64,000 nucleotides of DNA, taken from Deltaproteobacteria bacterium. Its GTDB lineage: Bacteria; Myxococcota_A; UBA796; GCA-2862545. Under the pieces are notes generated by a model. The model made no database searches. It was not told where the DNA came from and worked only from the letters and a program-made list of their open reading frames with translations. Made by a program: the position numbers and the translations under genes. Shown here one piece after another: positions 1 to 9,383 of the stretch. Position 1 is the first letter of the stretch, and each line of letters opens with the position of its first letter. The stretch lies in the NCBI GenBank assembly GCA_007693595.1, contig REDI01000002.1, positions 62,001 through 126,000 of the forward strand, written 5' to 3'.

Positions 1-1
1 G

Positions 2-235
2 GGCTGGGACCTGATCGTCAGCAATCCCCCTCTCCACCGCGGCTTCGACGAAGATGTCGGGATCCTGCACGCCTGGATCGAGGCCCTGCCGGCGCTGCTC
101 AGTGCGCAGGGGCGCGCGCTGCTGGTCGTGCAGCGGCAACGTCCGGTGAGCGGGCCCGTCACCCGGGCGCTCGGGGCGGTCGAGGTCCTCGCCGACGAGG
201 GCGGCTTTCGGGTCTACCTGTGCCATCGCGGCTGA
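2..235 (+). CDS. RsmC-like 16S rRNA guanine-N2 methyltransferase, C-terminal fragment
   Basis: Only the last 77 residues are in the window. The visible part begins WDLIVSNPPLHRG, matching the SNPPFHxG catalytic motif IV of the RsmC/RlmG class of SAM-dependent small-domain methyltransferases, which methylate the exocyclic amine of guanine in rRNA. The tail (residues LLVVQRQ to FRVYLCHRG) has the usual last strands of that fold. The stop lies 16 bases inside the following pseudouridine synthase gene, so the two are likely co-translated, and both would act on 16S rRNA. RsmC versus RlmG or another member cannot be decided without the N-terminus. Confidence 0.7.
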   Translation, partial: GWDLIVSNPPLHRGFDEDVGILHAWIEALPALLSAQGRALLVVQRQRPVSGPVTRALGAVEVLADEGGFRVYLCHRG

Positions 236-927
236 TCCGCCTCGATCGCCTGCTCGCCAACCGGGGCCTCGGCTCGCGGAGCCAGGTCCGTGCCTTGATC
301 CGCCGGGGCGCCGTCGAGATCGAGGGGCAGGTCGAGCGAGACGCGCGGCGCAAGGTCTCCGAGGACCTGACCGTGGTGGTGCACGGGGAGCCCTGCTTAG
401 CTCCGGCCCGCCTTGCTCTGCTACACAAGCCGCTCGGCGTCCACAGCACCGTGGGCGATCCTCAGGGCCGTCCCAACCTTGCCGAGGCTGCGGCCCCTCT
501 GCTTCGCCAGGGCCTCCACCCCGTCGGGCGCCTCGACCACGACAGCGAGGGTCTGCTGCCCTTCTCGGCCGACGGCGCCCTGACCCAACGCCTCCTCCAC
601 CCCCGCCACGGCGTGCGAAAGATCTACGACGCCACGGTCCAGGGCCAGGCGCCGTCCGATCTCGGGGAGCAGCTCGCCCGCGGGATCCCCGCTGCGGACG
701 GCCTCTGCTTCGCAGAGCTGATCGAGGTGGACGACCAGCGAGTCCGGGTCGCCGTCACCGAGGGGCGTCACCGCATGGTCCGACGTATGCTCGCTAACGC
801 CGGACTGCCGGTGGTCCGGCTCGTGCGGATCGCCTTCGGGACGCTCGAGCTCGGGGAGCTGGCGCCGGGTGCCCACCGCGTCGCCACCGAGGACGAGCTG
901 GACTGGGCGCGATCGCTGATCGGGTGA
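220..927 (+). CDS. RsuA/RluB-family pseudouridine synthase
   Basis: A 235-residue protein with an N-terminal S4 RNA-binding domain (LDRLLANRGLGSRSQVRALI, residues about 8-27) and a catalytic domain holding GRLDHDSEGLL near residue 103, where the Asp of GRLD is the family nucleophile. It isomerises uridine to pseudouridine in rRNA. The length matches RsuA (E. coli 231 residues), which modifies U516 of 16S rRNA, but RluB/RluE-type members cannot be excluded. The GTG start at 220 lies within the end of the upstream methyltransferase gene. The motif has PFSADG where many homologues have LLTNDG. Confidence 0.85.
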   Translation: MPSRLIRLDRLLANRGLGSRSQVRALIRRGAVEIEGQVERDARRKVSEDLTVVVHGEPCLAPARLALLHKPLGVHSTVGDPQGRPNLAEAAAPLLRQGLHPVGRLDHDSEGLLPFSADGALTQRLLHPRHGVRKIYDATVQGQAPSDLGEQLARGIPAADGLCFAELIEVDDQRVRVAVTEGRHRMVRRMLANAGLPVVRLVRIAFGTLELGELAPGAHRVATEDELDWARSLIG

Positions 928-1020
928 GCCCCCTGCGGCAAGCCCCCCGACCGACAGGGCATTACAGGCGAGAGTCATGGATGTCCTCCCCGCCGTCGGC
1001 GGCCTACCTTGGAGCCTCAT

Positions 1021-1575
1021 ATGATCCGCACCTTCCTCTCTTTTTCCGCCCCGACGACCCTGGTGGTCGCGAGCCTTGTGATCGCACAAACCCCCGCTCT
1101 CGCGGAGCCCTCCGGAGACGATCCTGCTGCGCTCGACGCCGTGATGCAGAGCCACGTCGAGCTCACCATGATCGAAAAGAAACTCAACGAGAACGCCGAG
1201 AAGGCCCTCGCCAGACCCAAGGTCGCGACCGAGCAGGCCCGGATCCAGGAGTGGATGCTGTCTGAGATGCGTAAGATCGAGCCGCGGACGCAGGAGCTGA
1301 TCGACACGCTCCAGGGGCTTGAGCCCAAGATCCTCGCCGCGAACGAGGGCACCGACGAGCATCGGGACCTCATGACTCAGGCGGTCTTCACCATGAACCA
1401 GCTCCAGATGGTCGAGGAGCGGATCAAGCAGACCCCTGAGTTCAAGGCCGAAGAGGCGAAGATGATGGAGCTGATCTATGCGGAGCTCGGCGAGATGGAT
1501 CCCGAGCTCAAGGCGCTGGTCGACCGTCGCGCCGAGCTCAAGGCCATCCAGACCGAGGGATCCCAAGAGGGCTGA
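1021..1575 (+). CDS. Secreted helical protein of unknown function
   Basis: A 184-residue protein with an N-terminal signal peptide (MIRTFLSFSAPTTLVVASLV, then AQTPALAEP with an Ala-x-Ala cleavage site). The mature part is rich in Glu, Lys, Met and Leu and is predicted almost entirely helical, probably coiled coil (for example EKKLNENAEKALARPK). It should be periplasmic or surface-exposed. The ATG at 1021 follows GGAG by six bases, which favours it over the in-frame TTG at 1009. I do not recognise a family. It is convergent with the nfu gene, 15 bases between stops. Confidence 0.7.
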   Translation: MIRTFLSFSAPTTLVVASLVIAQTPALAEPSGDDPAALDAVMQSHVELTMIEKKLNENAEKALARPKVATEQARIQEWMLSEMRKIEPRTQELIDTLQGLEPKILAANEGTDEHRDLMTQAVFTMNQLQMVEERIKQTPEFKAEEAKMMELIYAELGEMDPELKALVDRRAELKAIQTEGSQEG

Positions 1576-1590
1576 AGCCCCAAGACTGCC

Positions 1591-2391
1591 CTACCGAAAG
1601 TAGGGATCCGTACCCGCCGCGTGGTCCGTCTGGTCGTAGATGGCGCGGATCTCGGGGATCTGATCCTTGAGCTGACGCTCGACGCCCTGACGGAGGGTGG
1701 CCTGGGACTGCGCGCAGCCCTGACACCCCCCCCCCATGTGGATGTAGAGATCGCCCTCGCGGTAGTCCACCACCTCGATGAAGCCGCCGTGTGACGAGAG
1801 GGCTGGGTTGATGTCGCGGTCGAGGATGACCTGGACCCGCTCACGCACTCCGTCGACGTCGGCGGGGGTGGAGGGGCCCAGAGCACCTCGGACTCCGGGC
1901 TCGATCTGAGGAAGGATCGAGGACCAGCCGACGGACTCGTCGCGAGCGAGGATGATCAGGGTGTCGCGGGCCACCACCGAGACCACGCCTTCGATCCCGA
2001 GCAGGGCCTGCACGACGGGCCAGTCGGCCGCCTCGGAGGGGCGGTCGAAGGTGGCGGTCGCCTCAGGGCCGACCGGCGCGCTCGTGCGCACGACCACAGT
2101 GTCGGCACGCTCGTCGGGGGTGTTGATGCGGACCTCGATCGCGCCGGGACTCGGATCCGCGGCGAGCGCATCGCCGAGGTAACGGACCTCGTGGATCTCG
2201 GGGACGACCTCTTTGAGCTCCCGGGTAACGAAGTCTCGCAGGCGGCCCATGTCGGGGCGGCTCTGCGGATCGGTGCGGCGGACCTCGAGGGTGACCACCT
2301 GGTTGATCACGTCATCGACCCGCAGGTCCAGGCCGATGGAGCCCACCAAGGGCTTGAGGTCTTCGACCGCTCTCTCTACACGCTGCCACAT
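1591..2391 (-). CDS. Nfu-type Fe-S cluster scaffold/carrier with duplicated NifU domain
   Basis: A 266-residue protein that should bind or transfer [4Fe-4S] clusters to client proteins. Residues about 183-255 form a NifU C-terminal domain with the cluster-binding CxxC as CQGC (223-226) in the context HMGGGCQGC. Residues about 85-172 resemble the Nfu N-terminal domain (the stretch TATFDRPSEAADWPVVQALL). Residues 1-75 look like a second NifU-type domain (VERAVEDLKPLV, PEIHEVRYL) that has lost its CxxC. The ATG is preceded by GGAGGAG. It is the last gene of the minus-strand operon with the YgfZ-TPR and IscA-like genes, 42 bases after the ygfZ stop. A C-run at 1730-1737 encodes part of the Gly stretch of the cluster loop. 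Confidence 0.85.
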   Translation of the reverse strand: MWQRVERAVEDLKPLVGSIGLDLRVDDVINQVVTLEVRRTDPQSRPDMGRLRDFVTRELKEVVPEIHEVRYLGDALAADPSPGAIEVRINTPDERADTVVVRTSAPVGPEATATFDRPSEAADWPVVQALLGIEGVVSVVARDTLIILARDESVGWSSILPQIEPGVRGALGPSTPADVDGVRERVQVILDRDINPALSSHGGFIEVVDYREGDLYIHMGGGCQGCAQSQATLRQGVERQLKDQIPEIRAIYDQTDHAAGTDPYFR

Positions 2392-2433
2392 CTCTCCTCC
2401 AGACCATGAACCGGGGCTCGCAAGCCCCGAGGG

Positions 2434-4170
2434 CTATCCGCCCAGCAACAACAAGCGCGACTGCATCTCGCGCAGCGGCATGAGATCCCCGCGCCGCGAG
2501 GCGATCTCGATGCCTTGACGATAGGCCTCGCGGGCCTGCTCGATCTGGTCGAGGTGCTCGTGGGCTTTGCCGAGTAGGGGGAAGATCGCACTGTTCTTGC
2601 GATCGACCTCGGCAGCCTGCGCGAGCACCCGGACCGCCTCATCCCACCGCTCCAGCACCACCAGGGCGCTGCCCAGACCGAAGAGCGCGATGGGGTCTAC
2701 GGGATCGAAGTCGAGCACCTGCTTGAACATGCGCTCTTTTCGGGCGGCGTCCGCGCGGCGGGCCTGATCGGCCTCGGTGGCGATCTGGGCGGCGGAGCGG
2801 CTCTCGCCAGCCCCCTTAGCCATCGACTTACGCGCGGCGAGCGCGCTGTGCTCTTCGGCGGTGCTCTTGTCGCCGATCTTCATGTAGTACAGCGAGAGGT
2901 TGGTGTGCACGAGCGGCTCTTCGGGAGCGACCTCGGCGAGGCGCTGAAAGAAGTCGATGGCTTCGTGGTAGCGACCCGAGCGCCCCAAGATCACCCCGAT
3001 GGCCTCGTAGGCATCGCCAAAGCCAGGATCGATCCGCAGCGCGTCCTCGAGGAGGGCGAGGGCGCCGTCGGGATCACCGTCAGCGAAGGTACGAATGGCC
3101 CGATCATAGCGAGAAGAGAGCTTCGAGGCGTGATCGGCGGCCCGATACAGGGGAAGGAGCGCGACCCGCGCTTCACGCAGGCCCTTGGCGGTGCGCAGGG
3201 TGACCCGGCTCTGAGGCGTGCGATGGTCGCGGCCCAGGTAGGCGAGCAAGACCGGGCCGTTCGCCACCGGCGAGGTGCAACGCGACACAGCCTGGCCGAG
3301 CTTCGTGCCATCCTCGCGCAGGATGGGCTCGCCGATGGCGGGCAAGCCGTCGAGGCCCTCACCGTCGACGAGAAGGGCGCGCAGGGCGAAGGGCACGGAT
3401 CCGTAAGTGCGCACCCGCGCGATGACCTCTTGGCCCAGGTAGCAGCCCTTCGTGTAGCTCACGGCGTGCTGCTCGAGGCCCGTCTCGGGCAGGAGTCGGC
3501 GCTTGGGCAGATCGACCGCCGGGCGGACCAATCCCGCCTCGATGCGCAAGATCTCGACGACCTCGGCCGCTTGATTGGGGGGGAGGCAGAGCATGCCGCG
3601 CTCCTTCGCGACGCTCAGGGCGCGCTCGGCGCACGCGCCCAGCCCGATCAGACCCGGATCGCCGGTGAGACTCCGCACGACGAGGGTCCCTTCGTCGAGC
3701 TCCGCGACGCTGCCCTCGGACGGCGCACCGGGGAAGCCCAAGGCGGTGGCGACCTGGTGCGCGCCTTCGCCTTGGATCATCGCGATCGGGCCCTCGACGG
3801 GTTCGATCTGAACCCGATCCGCGAAGAGGAAGGCCTGAAACACCTCGAGGAGCCGATCGCGATCCTCGCGGGGGAGCAGGAGCAGAAAGCGCTGGGCCGA
3901 GCCCTGGTCCGCCAGGCGATGCAGCGAGAAGACGGCGACGAGGTGCCCGGTTCGCTCGACCCGCGCGCTGAGGTTGCCCTGCCCGGGCGACAGGCCCTCG
4001 ACCTCGTTGGTGACCTGGGAGTTCAAGAAAGCCGCCGCATCGGCGCCCGTGACCCCAAGCGCGACCAGATCGGCCAGCCCGAAGCCGCCCGACCGAAAGG
4101 CGAGGCCCTCGGCTCGAGCCCGCGCCGCGCGACCCACCGGCTCAGAGGGTGCGACGACGGGGGCGGTCAC
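2434..4170 (-). CDS. YgfZ/IBA57 (COG0354) folate-binding protein fused to a TPR domain
   Basis: A 578-residue protein. Residues 1-335 form the YgfZ/GcvT-like fold, with the signature KGCYLGQE at 241-248 containing the conserved Cys of COG0354. Such proteins help make or repair a subset of [4Fe-4S] enzymes with tetrahydrofolate. The mitochondrial member IBA57 works with ISCA1/ISCA2. Residues about 340-578 add several tetratricopeptide repeats (GDPDGALALLEDALRIDP, GRYHEAIDFFQRLAEVAP, ERWDEAVRVLAQAAEVD), giving a protein-protein interaction surface not found in E. coli YgfZ (326 residues). It starts with GTG overlapping the iscA-like stop by four bases (4167-4170), so translation is probably coupled. 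Confidence 0.85.
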   Translation of the reverse strand: MTAPVVAPSEPVGRAARARAEGLAFRSGGFGLADLVALGVTGADAAAFLNSQVTNEVEGLSPGQGNLSARVERTGHLVAVFSLHRLADQGSAQRFLLLLPREDRDRLLEVFQAFLFADRVQIEPVEGPIAMIQGEGAHQVATALGFPGAPSEGSVAELDEGTLVVRSLTGDPGLIGLGACAERALSVAKERGMLCLPPNQAAEVVEILRIEAGLVRPAVDLPKRRLLPETGLEQHAVSYTKGCYLGQEVIARVRTYGSVPFALRALLVDGEGLDGLPAIGEPILREDGTKLGQAVSRCTSPVANGPVLLAYLGRDHRTPQSRVTLRTAKGLREARVALLPLYRAADHASKLSSRYDRAIRTFADGDPDGALALLEDALRIDPGFGDAYEAIGVILGRSGRYHEAIDFFQRLAEVAPEEPLVHTNLSLYYMKIGDKSTAEEHSALAARKSMAKGAGESRSAAQIATEADQARRADAARKERMFKQVLDFDPVDPIALFGLGSALVVLERWDEAVRVLAQAAEVDRKNSAIFPLLGKAHEHLDQIEQAREAYRQGIEIASRRGDLMPLREMQSRLLLLGG

Positions 4171-4529
4171 AGGCTGAAGCTCTCGCCGCAGCCGCAGGTG
4201 TTCGACGCCATCGGGTTTCGGAAGACGAAGCCCTTGCCCTGAAGGCCCCCTTGGTAGTCCAGGGTGGTGCCCGCGAGGTAGATCGTGCTCTTACGGTCGA
4301 GAAAGACCTGGAAGCCGTCGAAGGAGACCACCGTGTCGCCTTCTTGCTCGGGGGTGAACTCGAGCAGGTAGCTCAGGCCGGAGCAGCCCCCCCCCTTGAT
4401 GCCGAGCCGAAGGCCGATGCCGGGCTCGTCGTGCTCGGCGATGAGCCGCGCGACCTCGACCCGGGCCGTGTCGGTCAGCTCGATGACCTTCGGGGACGTG
4501 GGAGACTCGGAGGAGGTTTCGACGTGCAT
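4167..4529 (-). CDS. A-type Fe-S carrier protein (IscA/ErpA/SufA family)
   Basis: A 120-residue A-type carrier with the three invariant cysteines: Cys49 in GGGCSGL and Cys112/Cys114 in TCGCGESF. It delivers Fe-S clusters to apoproteins and in many systems is needed for [4Fe-4S] maturation. The ATG at 4529 has AGGAG five bases upstream and is preferred to the longer frame at 4544. It is the first gene of a three-gene operon (A-type carrier, YgfZ-TPR, Nfu). Whether it is functionally ErpA or IscA cannot be settled from sequence alone. Confidence 0.92.
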   Translation of the reverse strand: MHVETSSESPTSPKVIELTDTARVEVARLIAEHDEPGIGLRLGIKGGGCSGLSYLLEFTPEQEGDTVVSFDGFQVFLDRKSTIYLAGTTLDYQGGLQGKGFVFRNPMASNTCGCGESFSL

Positions 4530-4578
4530 GGGGACTCCTGACAACCGGGAAAGAGCGCGCGCTGCCCTCTAGCCGCTA

Positions 4579-4607
4579 AACGTATTCGCAAGGCGGTGCA
4601 ACGGCAA
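4579..4607 (-). promoter_or_regulatory. Candidate sigma-70-type promoter for the Fe-S assembly operon
   Basis: Reading the minus strand, TTGCCG (4607-4602) and TACGTT (4584-4579) are 17 bases apart, in one of the few less GC-rich spots of the intergenic region, about 50 bases before the iscA-like ATG. The -35 matches 4/6 and the -10 matches 3/6. No IscR or other operator was recognised. Confidence 0.4.
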
Positions 4608-4688
4608 CGGTCCACCGCCCCCCCATGGCGCTAGAAATGCGCTACGGTTCGACGAGGCACCGACGTCCCAAACCCCTCCGGAGCCCCC

Positions 4689-5966
4689 ATGCCCTCCTAC
4701 CGCGCCCGCCTCCTAACCCCCGATCCCGACGCCGGATCCGGCGCCGTGCGCTACCTCGACGACGCCCTCATCCGCACCGCCGATGGGCGCTTCGAGACGG
4801 TCGCGCCCTACCGGGGCGAGATCGTCGATCACGACCTTCGACCCAGCATCCTACTCCCTGGCTTCATCGATAGCCACGTCCACCTACCCCAGACCCGGAT
4901 CGTCGGCTCGGCCAGCGGCCCCCTGCTCGAGTGGCTCGATCAGAGCACCTTCCCCGAAGAGCAGCGCTTCGCCGATACCGCCCACGCCGCGGTCGTCTCC
5001 CGCGCCTTCGCCGCCGCCTTGGCCGCCGCCGGCACGACCCTGTCCTTCGTGTATACGAGCGTACACCCGAGCGCCGCCGAGCAGGCGGCCCAAGCCCTGA
5101 GCGAGCGCGGCCTGCGCGCCATCGTCGGCCCGGTGCTCATGGACGAACACAGCCCCGCCCCGCTCTGCCTGCCCGCCGATCGGGCCTTGCCCGCGCTCGA
5201 AGCGCTGGCGGAGCGCTGGCACGGCCACGACGATCGTATCGAGATCGCGGTCATCCCCCGCTTCGCCCTATCTTGCAGCGCCGAGCTCATGCGTCGCGCC
5301 GGGGAGCTGGCTCGGCGTCGGGGGCTGTGGGTGAGCACGCACCTCGCCGAGAACCCCGCGGAGTGTGCCGCCGCCGAGGCCCGCTTCGAGGCCCGCGACT
5401 ACCTCTCCATCTACGAAGATCTAGGCCTTGTGCACGAGAAGAGCCTGTACGCGCACTGCATCCACCTCTCGGATGCAGCCTGGGATCGGTTCGCCGAGGC
5501 CGGAGCGATCGTCGCGCACTGCCCCGATAGCAACGACTTCCTCGGCAGCGGTGGCATGCCGATCCGTGCCGTCCTCGACCGAGGGATCGGCCTGACCCTG
5601 GGCACCGACATCGCCGCCGGCCGCTCCTTCCGGGTTCCCACCATCGCCTCTCGCGCCTTCGACAACGCCCTGCGCCAGGGCCACAGCGTCTCTCCCGGCA
5701 CCCTGCTGTGGTGGGCCACCCGCACCGCCGCTCTCGCCCTGCACCGCCCCGACCTCGGCGCGGTCCATCCTGGCCTTCAGGCCGACTTCGTGTTGCTCGA
5801 CGTGCCGGAGTGGGTCGAGAGCGCCGACGAGGCCCTGGCCTGGACCTTCTTCTACGCCGATGCCCCGCCACCCAGGGGGACCTGGGTTCGAGGTGAGCGT
5901 GTCTGGGATCGCGACGCCCACCGCGCGGCGGGGGGCCTCTTTCCCTGGGACGAGGTGGGCCGATGA
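4689..5966 (+). CDS. guaD: Guanine deaminase (amidohydrolase family)
   Basis: A 425-residue cytoplasmic metal-dependent amidohydrolase converting guanine to xanthine and ammonia. PGFIDSHVHLPQ (residues 57-68) gives the first two metal-binding His (63 and 65) with the guanine-deaminase-type PQ ending. WVSTHLAEN, YAHCIHLS and CPDSNDFLGSGG follow in the family order, then the Asp in GTDIAAGRSF. Length matches GuaD (about 430-440). The stop overlaps the next ATG by four bases (ATGA). Encoded with a lipoprotein and an NtrB/NtrC-like pair, it may belong to purine-nitrogen scavenging; that link is inference. Confidence 0.92.
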   Translation: MPSYRARLLTPDPDAGSGAVRYLDDALIRTADGRFETVAPYRGEIVDHDLRPSILLPGFIDSHVHLPQTRIVGSASGPLLEWLDQSTFPEEQRFADTAHAAVVSRAFAAALAAAGTTLSFVYTSVHPSAAEQAAQALSERGLRAIVGPVLMDEHSPAPLCLPADRALPALEALAERWHGHDDRIEIAVIPRFALSCSAELMRRAGELARRRGLWVSTHLAENPAECAAAEARFEARDYLSIYEDLGLVHEKSLYAHCIHLSDAAWDRFAEAGAIVAHCPDSNDFLGSGGMPIRAVLDRGIGLTLGTDIAAGRSFRVPTIASRAFDNALRQGHSVSPGTLLWWATRTAALALHRPDLGAVHPGLQADFVLLDVPEWVESADEALAWTFFYADAPPPRGTWVRGERVWDRDAHRAAGGLFPWDEVGR

Positions 5967-6313
5967 GGTCCGCGTGGATCGCCTTGTTGATCGCCTGCTC
6001 GAACCCCGCGCCGGAGCCCCCCGAGGTCCGCGCCGCGGGCCTGCGGCTCGACGTGGCCCTCGATCGGCTGATCGAGGCCCACTCCGAGGGAAAAGCTGGC
6101 GCCGCCCTCGAGGCCTGGCGCGACGCCCACGAGGTGTGGGACGCCCGGATCGGCCCGGGGCTGACCGGGCGCATCGACGAGCGCGAACTGGTGGCCCTCG
6201 AGCTCCACTTCGCCAGAATGCGGGCCGCCATCGAGGGGGGCGCTGGCGATCCCTCCCGCGAGGTCGAGGCCCTACGCCAAGGCCTCGCATCACCCCTCTC
6301 CTCGCTGCCCTGA
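5963..6313 (+). CDS. Small predicted lipoprotein
   Basis: A 116-residue protein with a short type II signal peptide (MRSAWIALLIAC), lipobox LIAC at residues 9-12, then a Pro/Glu-rich tether and a predicted helical domain (ALEAWRDAHEVWDARIGPGL). It should be anchored in the envelope. The ATG overlaps the guaD stop by four bases and its stop is seven bases before the histidine kinase start, so it sits inside an operon. No family recognised. A role as a periplasmic partner of the kinase is possible but unsupported beyond position. Confidence 0.65.
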   Translation: MRSAWIALLIACSNPAPEPPEVRAAGLRLDVALDRLIEAHSEGKAGAALEAWRDAHEVWDARIGPGLTGRIDERELVALELHFARMRAAIEGGAGDPSREVEALRQGLASPLSSLP

Positions 6314-6320
6314 GCCCTCC

Positions 6321-7792
6321 GTGCGCCTGATCTCCAAGCTGTCCATCGGCTTCGCTGCCCTCGGCGCGGTCCTCGTCGCGAGCTTCGGCATCTGGGTGAC
6401 CTGGCGGGAGTCCTATCACCTGATGGATCAGGCCCAGCGCGACGTCGAGCTGCTCGCCGACGCCTTGGCGGTCTCGGCCGAGAACGCCATGCGCGACGCC
6501 CAGGATCAGGACATCGATGAGACCCTCGCCCGGATCGAGAGGTCCCGCCCAGACTCTGACATCGCCGTCATGACCCTCTCGGGCAAGGTCACGGCCGAGT
6601 CCTTCCCCGGCGAAGGCGTGCCCGAGCCGCAGGCCACCTTGCTGCGCGACATCATCGCGGGTGGTCCGCCGATGACCCTGATGCTGCGCGATCAAGAACC
6701 CGAGCGCATCGTGCGGGTGGTCCCCCTTCGGAGCGACGCCGGGGAGCTCATGGGTGCCCTGCTCGTCTCGCGCCCGCTCCTCGAGGTGCAGCAAAACATC
6801 GAGGCCGCGCGGGTCGAGGTCCTCATCGGCGTGCTCGCCTTCAGCGTCGCCGCGCTGCTCTTGGGGCCCTTACTGTCCCGGCGGCTTGTCGGGCGCGCCA
6901 TGGATGCTCTGCTGCGAGGGCTCGACCGCGCTCGTGTGGCCCCCGTCGAGGCGGATCTACCGATCCAACGACGCGACGAGTTCGGCGATCTGGCCCGCGC
7001 GATTCACGCCCTCTCCGTCGACCTCGAAGTGGCCCGCGCCCGCGCCCGCGAAGAGCAAGCCCTCAAAGAAGCCACGCAACGCGCCTTGGTCTCGGCCGAC
7101 AAGCTGGCGGCCGTCGGCCAACTCGCCGCCACCTTCGCCCACGAGGTCGGCTCCCCGATGCAAGTCCTGATCGGTCACGTCGAGACCCTTCGCGCCGAGC
7201 CCAACCTCCCCGACCAGGCCCGAACTCGACTCGAAAAGATCGCCCGGCAGCTTCAGCGCATGACCGGAATGGTCGATGGTCTTCTCGGCCTCGTTCGCCG
7301 GGAGATTCGCGCCCGACGCCCGCTCGACGTGGGCGAGGTCGTGGGCGAGGTCGTCGATCTCTTCGACCTCGAGGCGGAGCGCCGAGGGATCGCGCTCCAT
7401 CTCGAGCCCGTCGACGGCCTACCGAACGTAAAGGCCTCTCAAGCTGGGCTTCAGCAGATCATGTTCAACCTTCTCAACAACGCCTTCCAGGCAGAGGCCC
7501 GCACGGTGACCGTGCGCGTCGAGCGGGGGGAGCTCGACGCGTTCATGGGGGCCCCGGCGCGCCCCTCCGTCCGGATCCTCGTCCGAGATGACGGCTGCGG
7601 GATCCCAGAGGCTGTGGTCCCCAAGGTGACCGAGCCCTTCTTCAGCACCCGGCGATCCGAACAGGGCACCGGGCTCGGGCTGGCCGTGGTACGCACCATC
7701 GTCGCCGAGCACGGAGGCGCGCTCACCCTGAGCTCCACCGAAGGCCAGGGAACCCTCGTGCGCGTCGACCTCCCCCTGCCCTTGGAAGAACC

Positions 7793-7796
<4 letters not shown>
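6321..7796 (+). CDS. Membrane sensor histidine kinase, NtrB-like
   Basis: A 491-residue inner-membrane kinase. TM1 is at about residues 7-29, followed by a periplasmic sensor domain of about 135 residues, TM2 at about 165-187 and a HAMP linker (about 188-240). The HisKA domain has the phosphoacceptor His274 in TFAHEVGSPMQ. The ATPase domain has an N box (NLLNNAFQAE), G1 (DDGCGIP), F box (EPFFSTRR) and G2 (GTGLGLAVV). It should phosphorylate the response regulator whose ATG overlaps its stop (ATGA, 7793-7796). Start codon is GTG. The ligand is unknown. Confidence 0.9.
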
Positions 7797-9139
<1,343 letters not shown>

Positions 9140-9155
9140 GCGACACCTGGTAATG

Positions 9156-9171
9156 CGGCACGCTTCCTGCA
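9156..9171 (+). promoter_or_regulatory. Candidate sigma-54 (-24/-12) promoter
   Basis: The sequence CGGCACGCTTCCTGCA has GG at 9157-9158 and GC at 9169-9170 separated by exactly ten bases, and differs from the consensus TGGCACG-N4-TTGCA at two positions. It lies between the sigma-54 activator gene and the DUF3553/NYN gene pair. By position it could drive the downstream pair under control of the adjacent activator. No binding sites for the activator were identified. Confidence 0.4.
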
Positions 9172-9179
9172 GGGACATC

Positions 9180-9208
9180 TTGACAGGTCAATGCTGATGC
9201 GCTATCAT
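9180..9208 (+). promoter_or_regulatory. Strong sigma-70-type promoter for the DUF3553-like/NYN pair
   Basis: TTGACA (9180-9185, 6/6) and TATCAT (9203-9208, 5/6) are separated by 17 bases, the best housekeeping promoter in the window. Transcription would begin near 9215, giving a leader of about 170 bases before the ATG at 9384. This also argues against the alternative start at 9210, which would precede the transcript. It sits directly behind the sigma-54-like site. Confidence 0.7.
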
Positions 9209-9383
9209 CATGACGTCGGGTGAGGTTCGCTCGCCCGATGGTGTGTCGCGACGCTCTCATGTCGCTCGTCGCTCGATGCGCCTGTTGATCACCGAGCCGC
9301 CCCAGCCCTGCGTCGATCCGAGCCCTCGGATCCGCCTTGGCCCAGACGACCTACGTCCTCGCGGCCCCCTTCCAGGAGTCCTG

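Noticed and set aside
2848-4242. Long plus-strand frame of 464 codons opposite ygfZ-TPR
   Set aside because: Antisense to a well-supported gene, composition dominated by Gly, Glu, Asp, Arg and Ala as expected of a GC-rich shadow, and no family motif.
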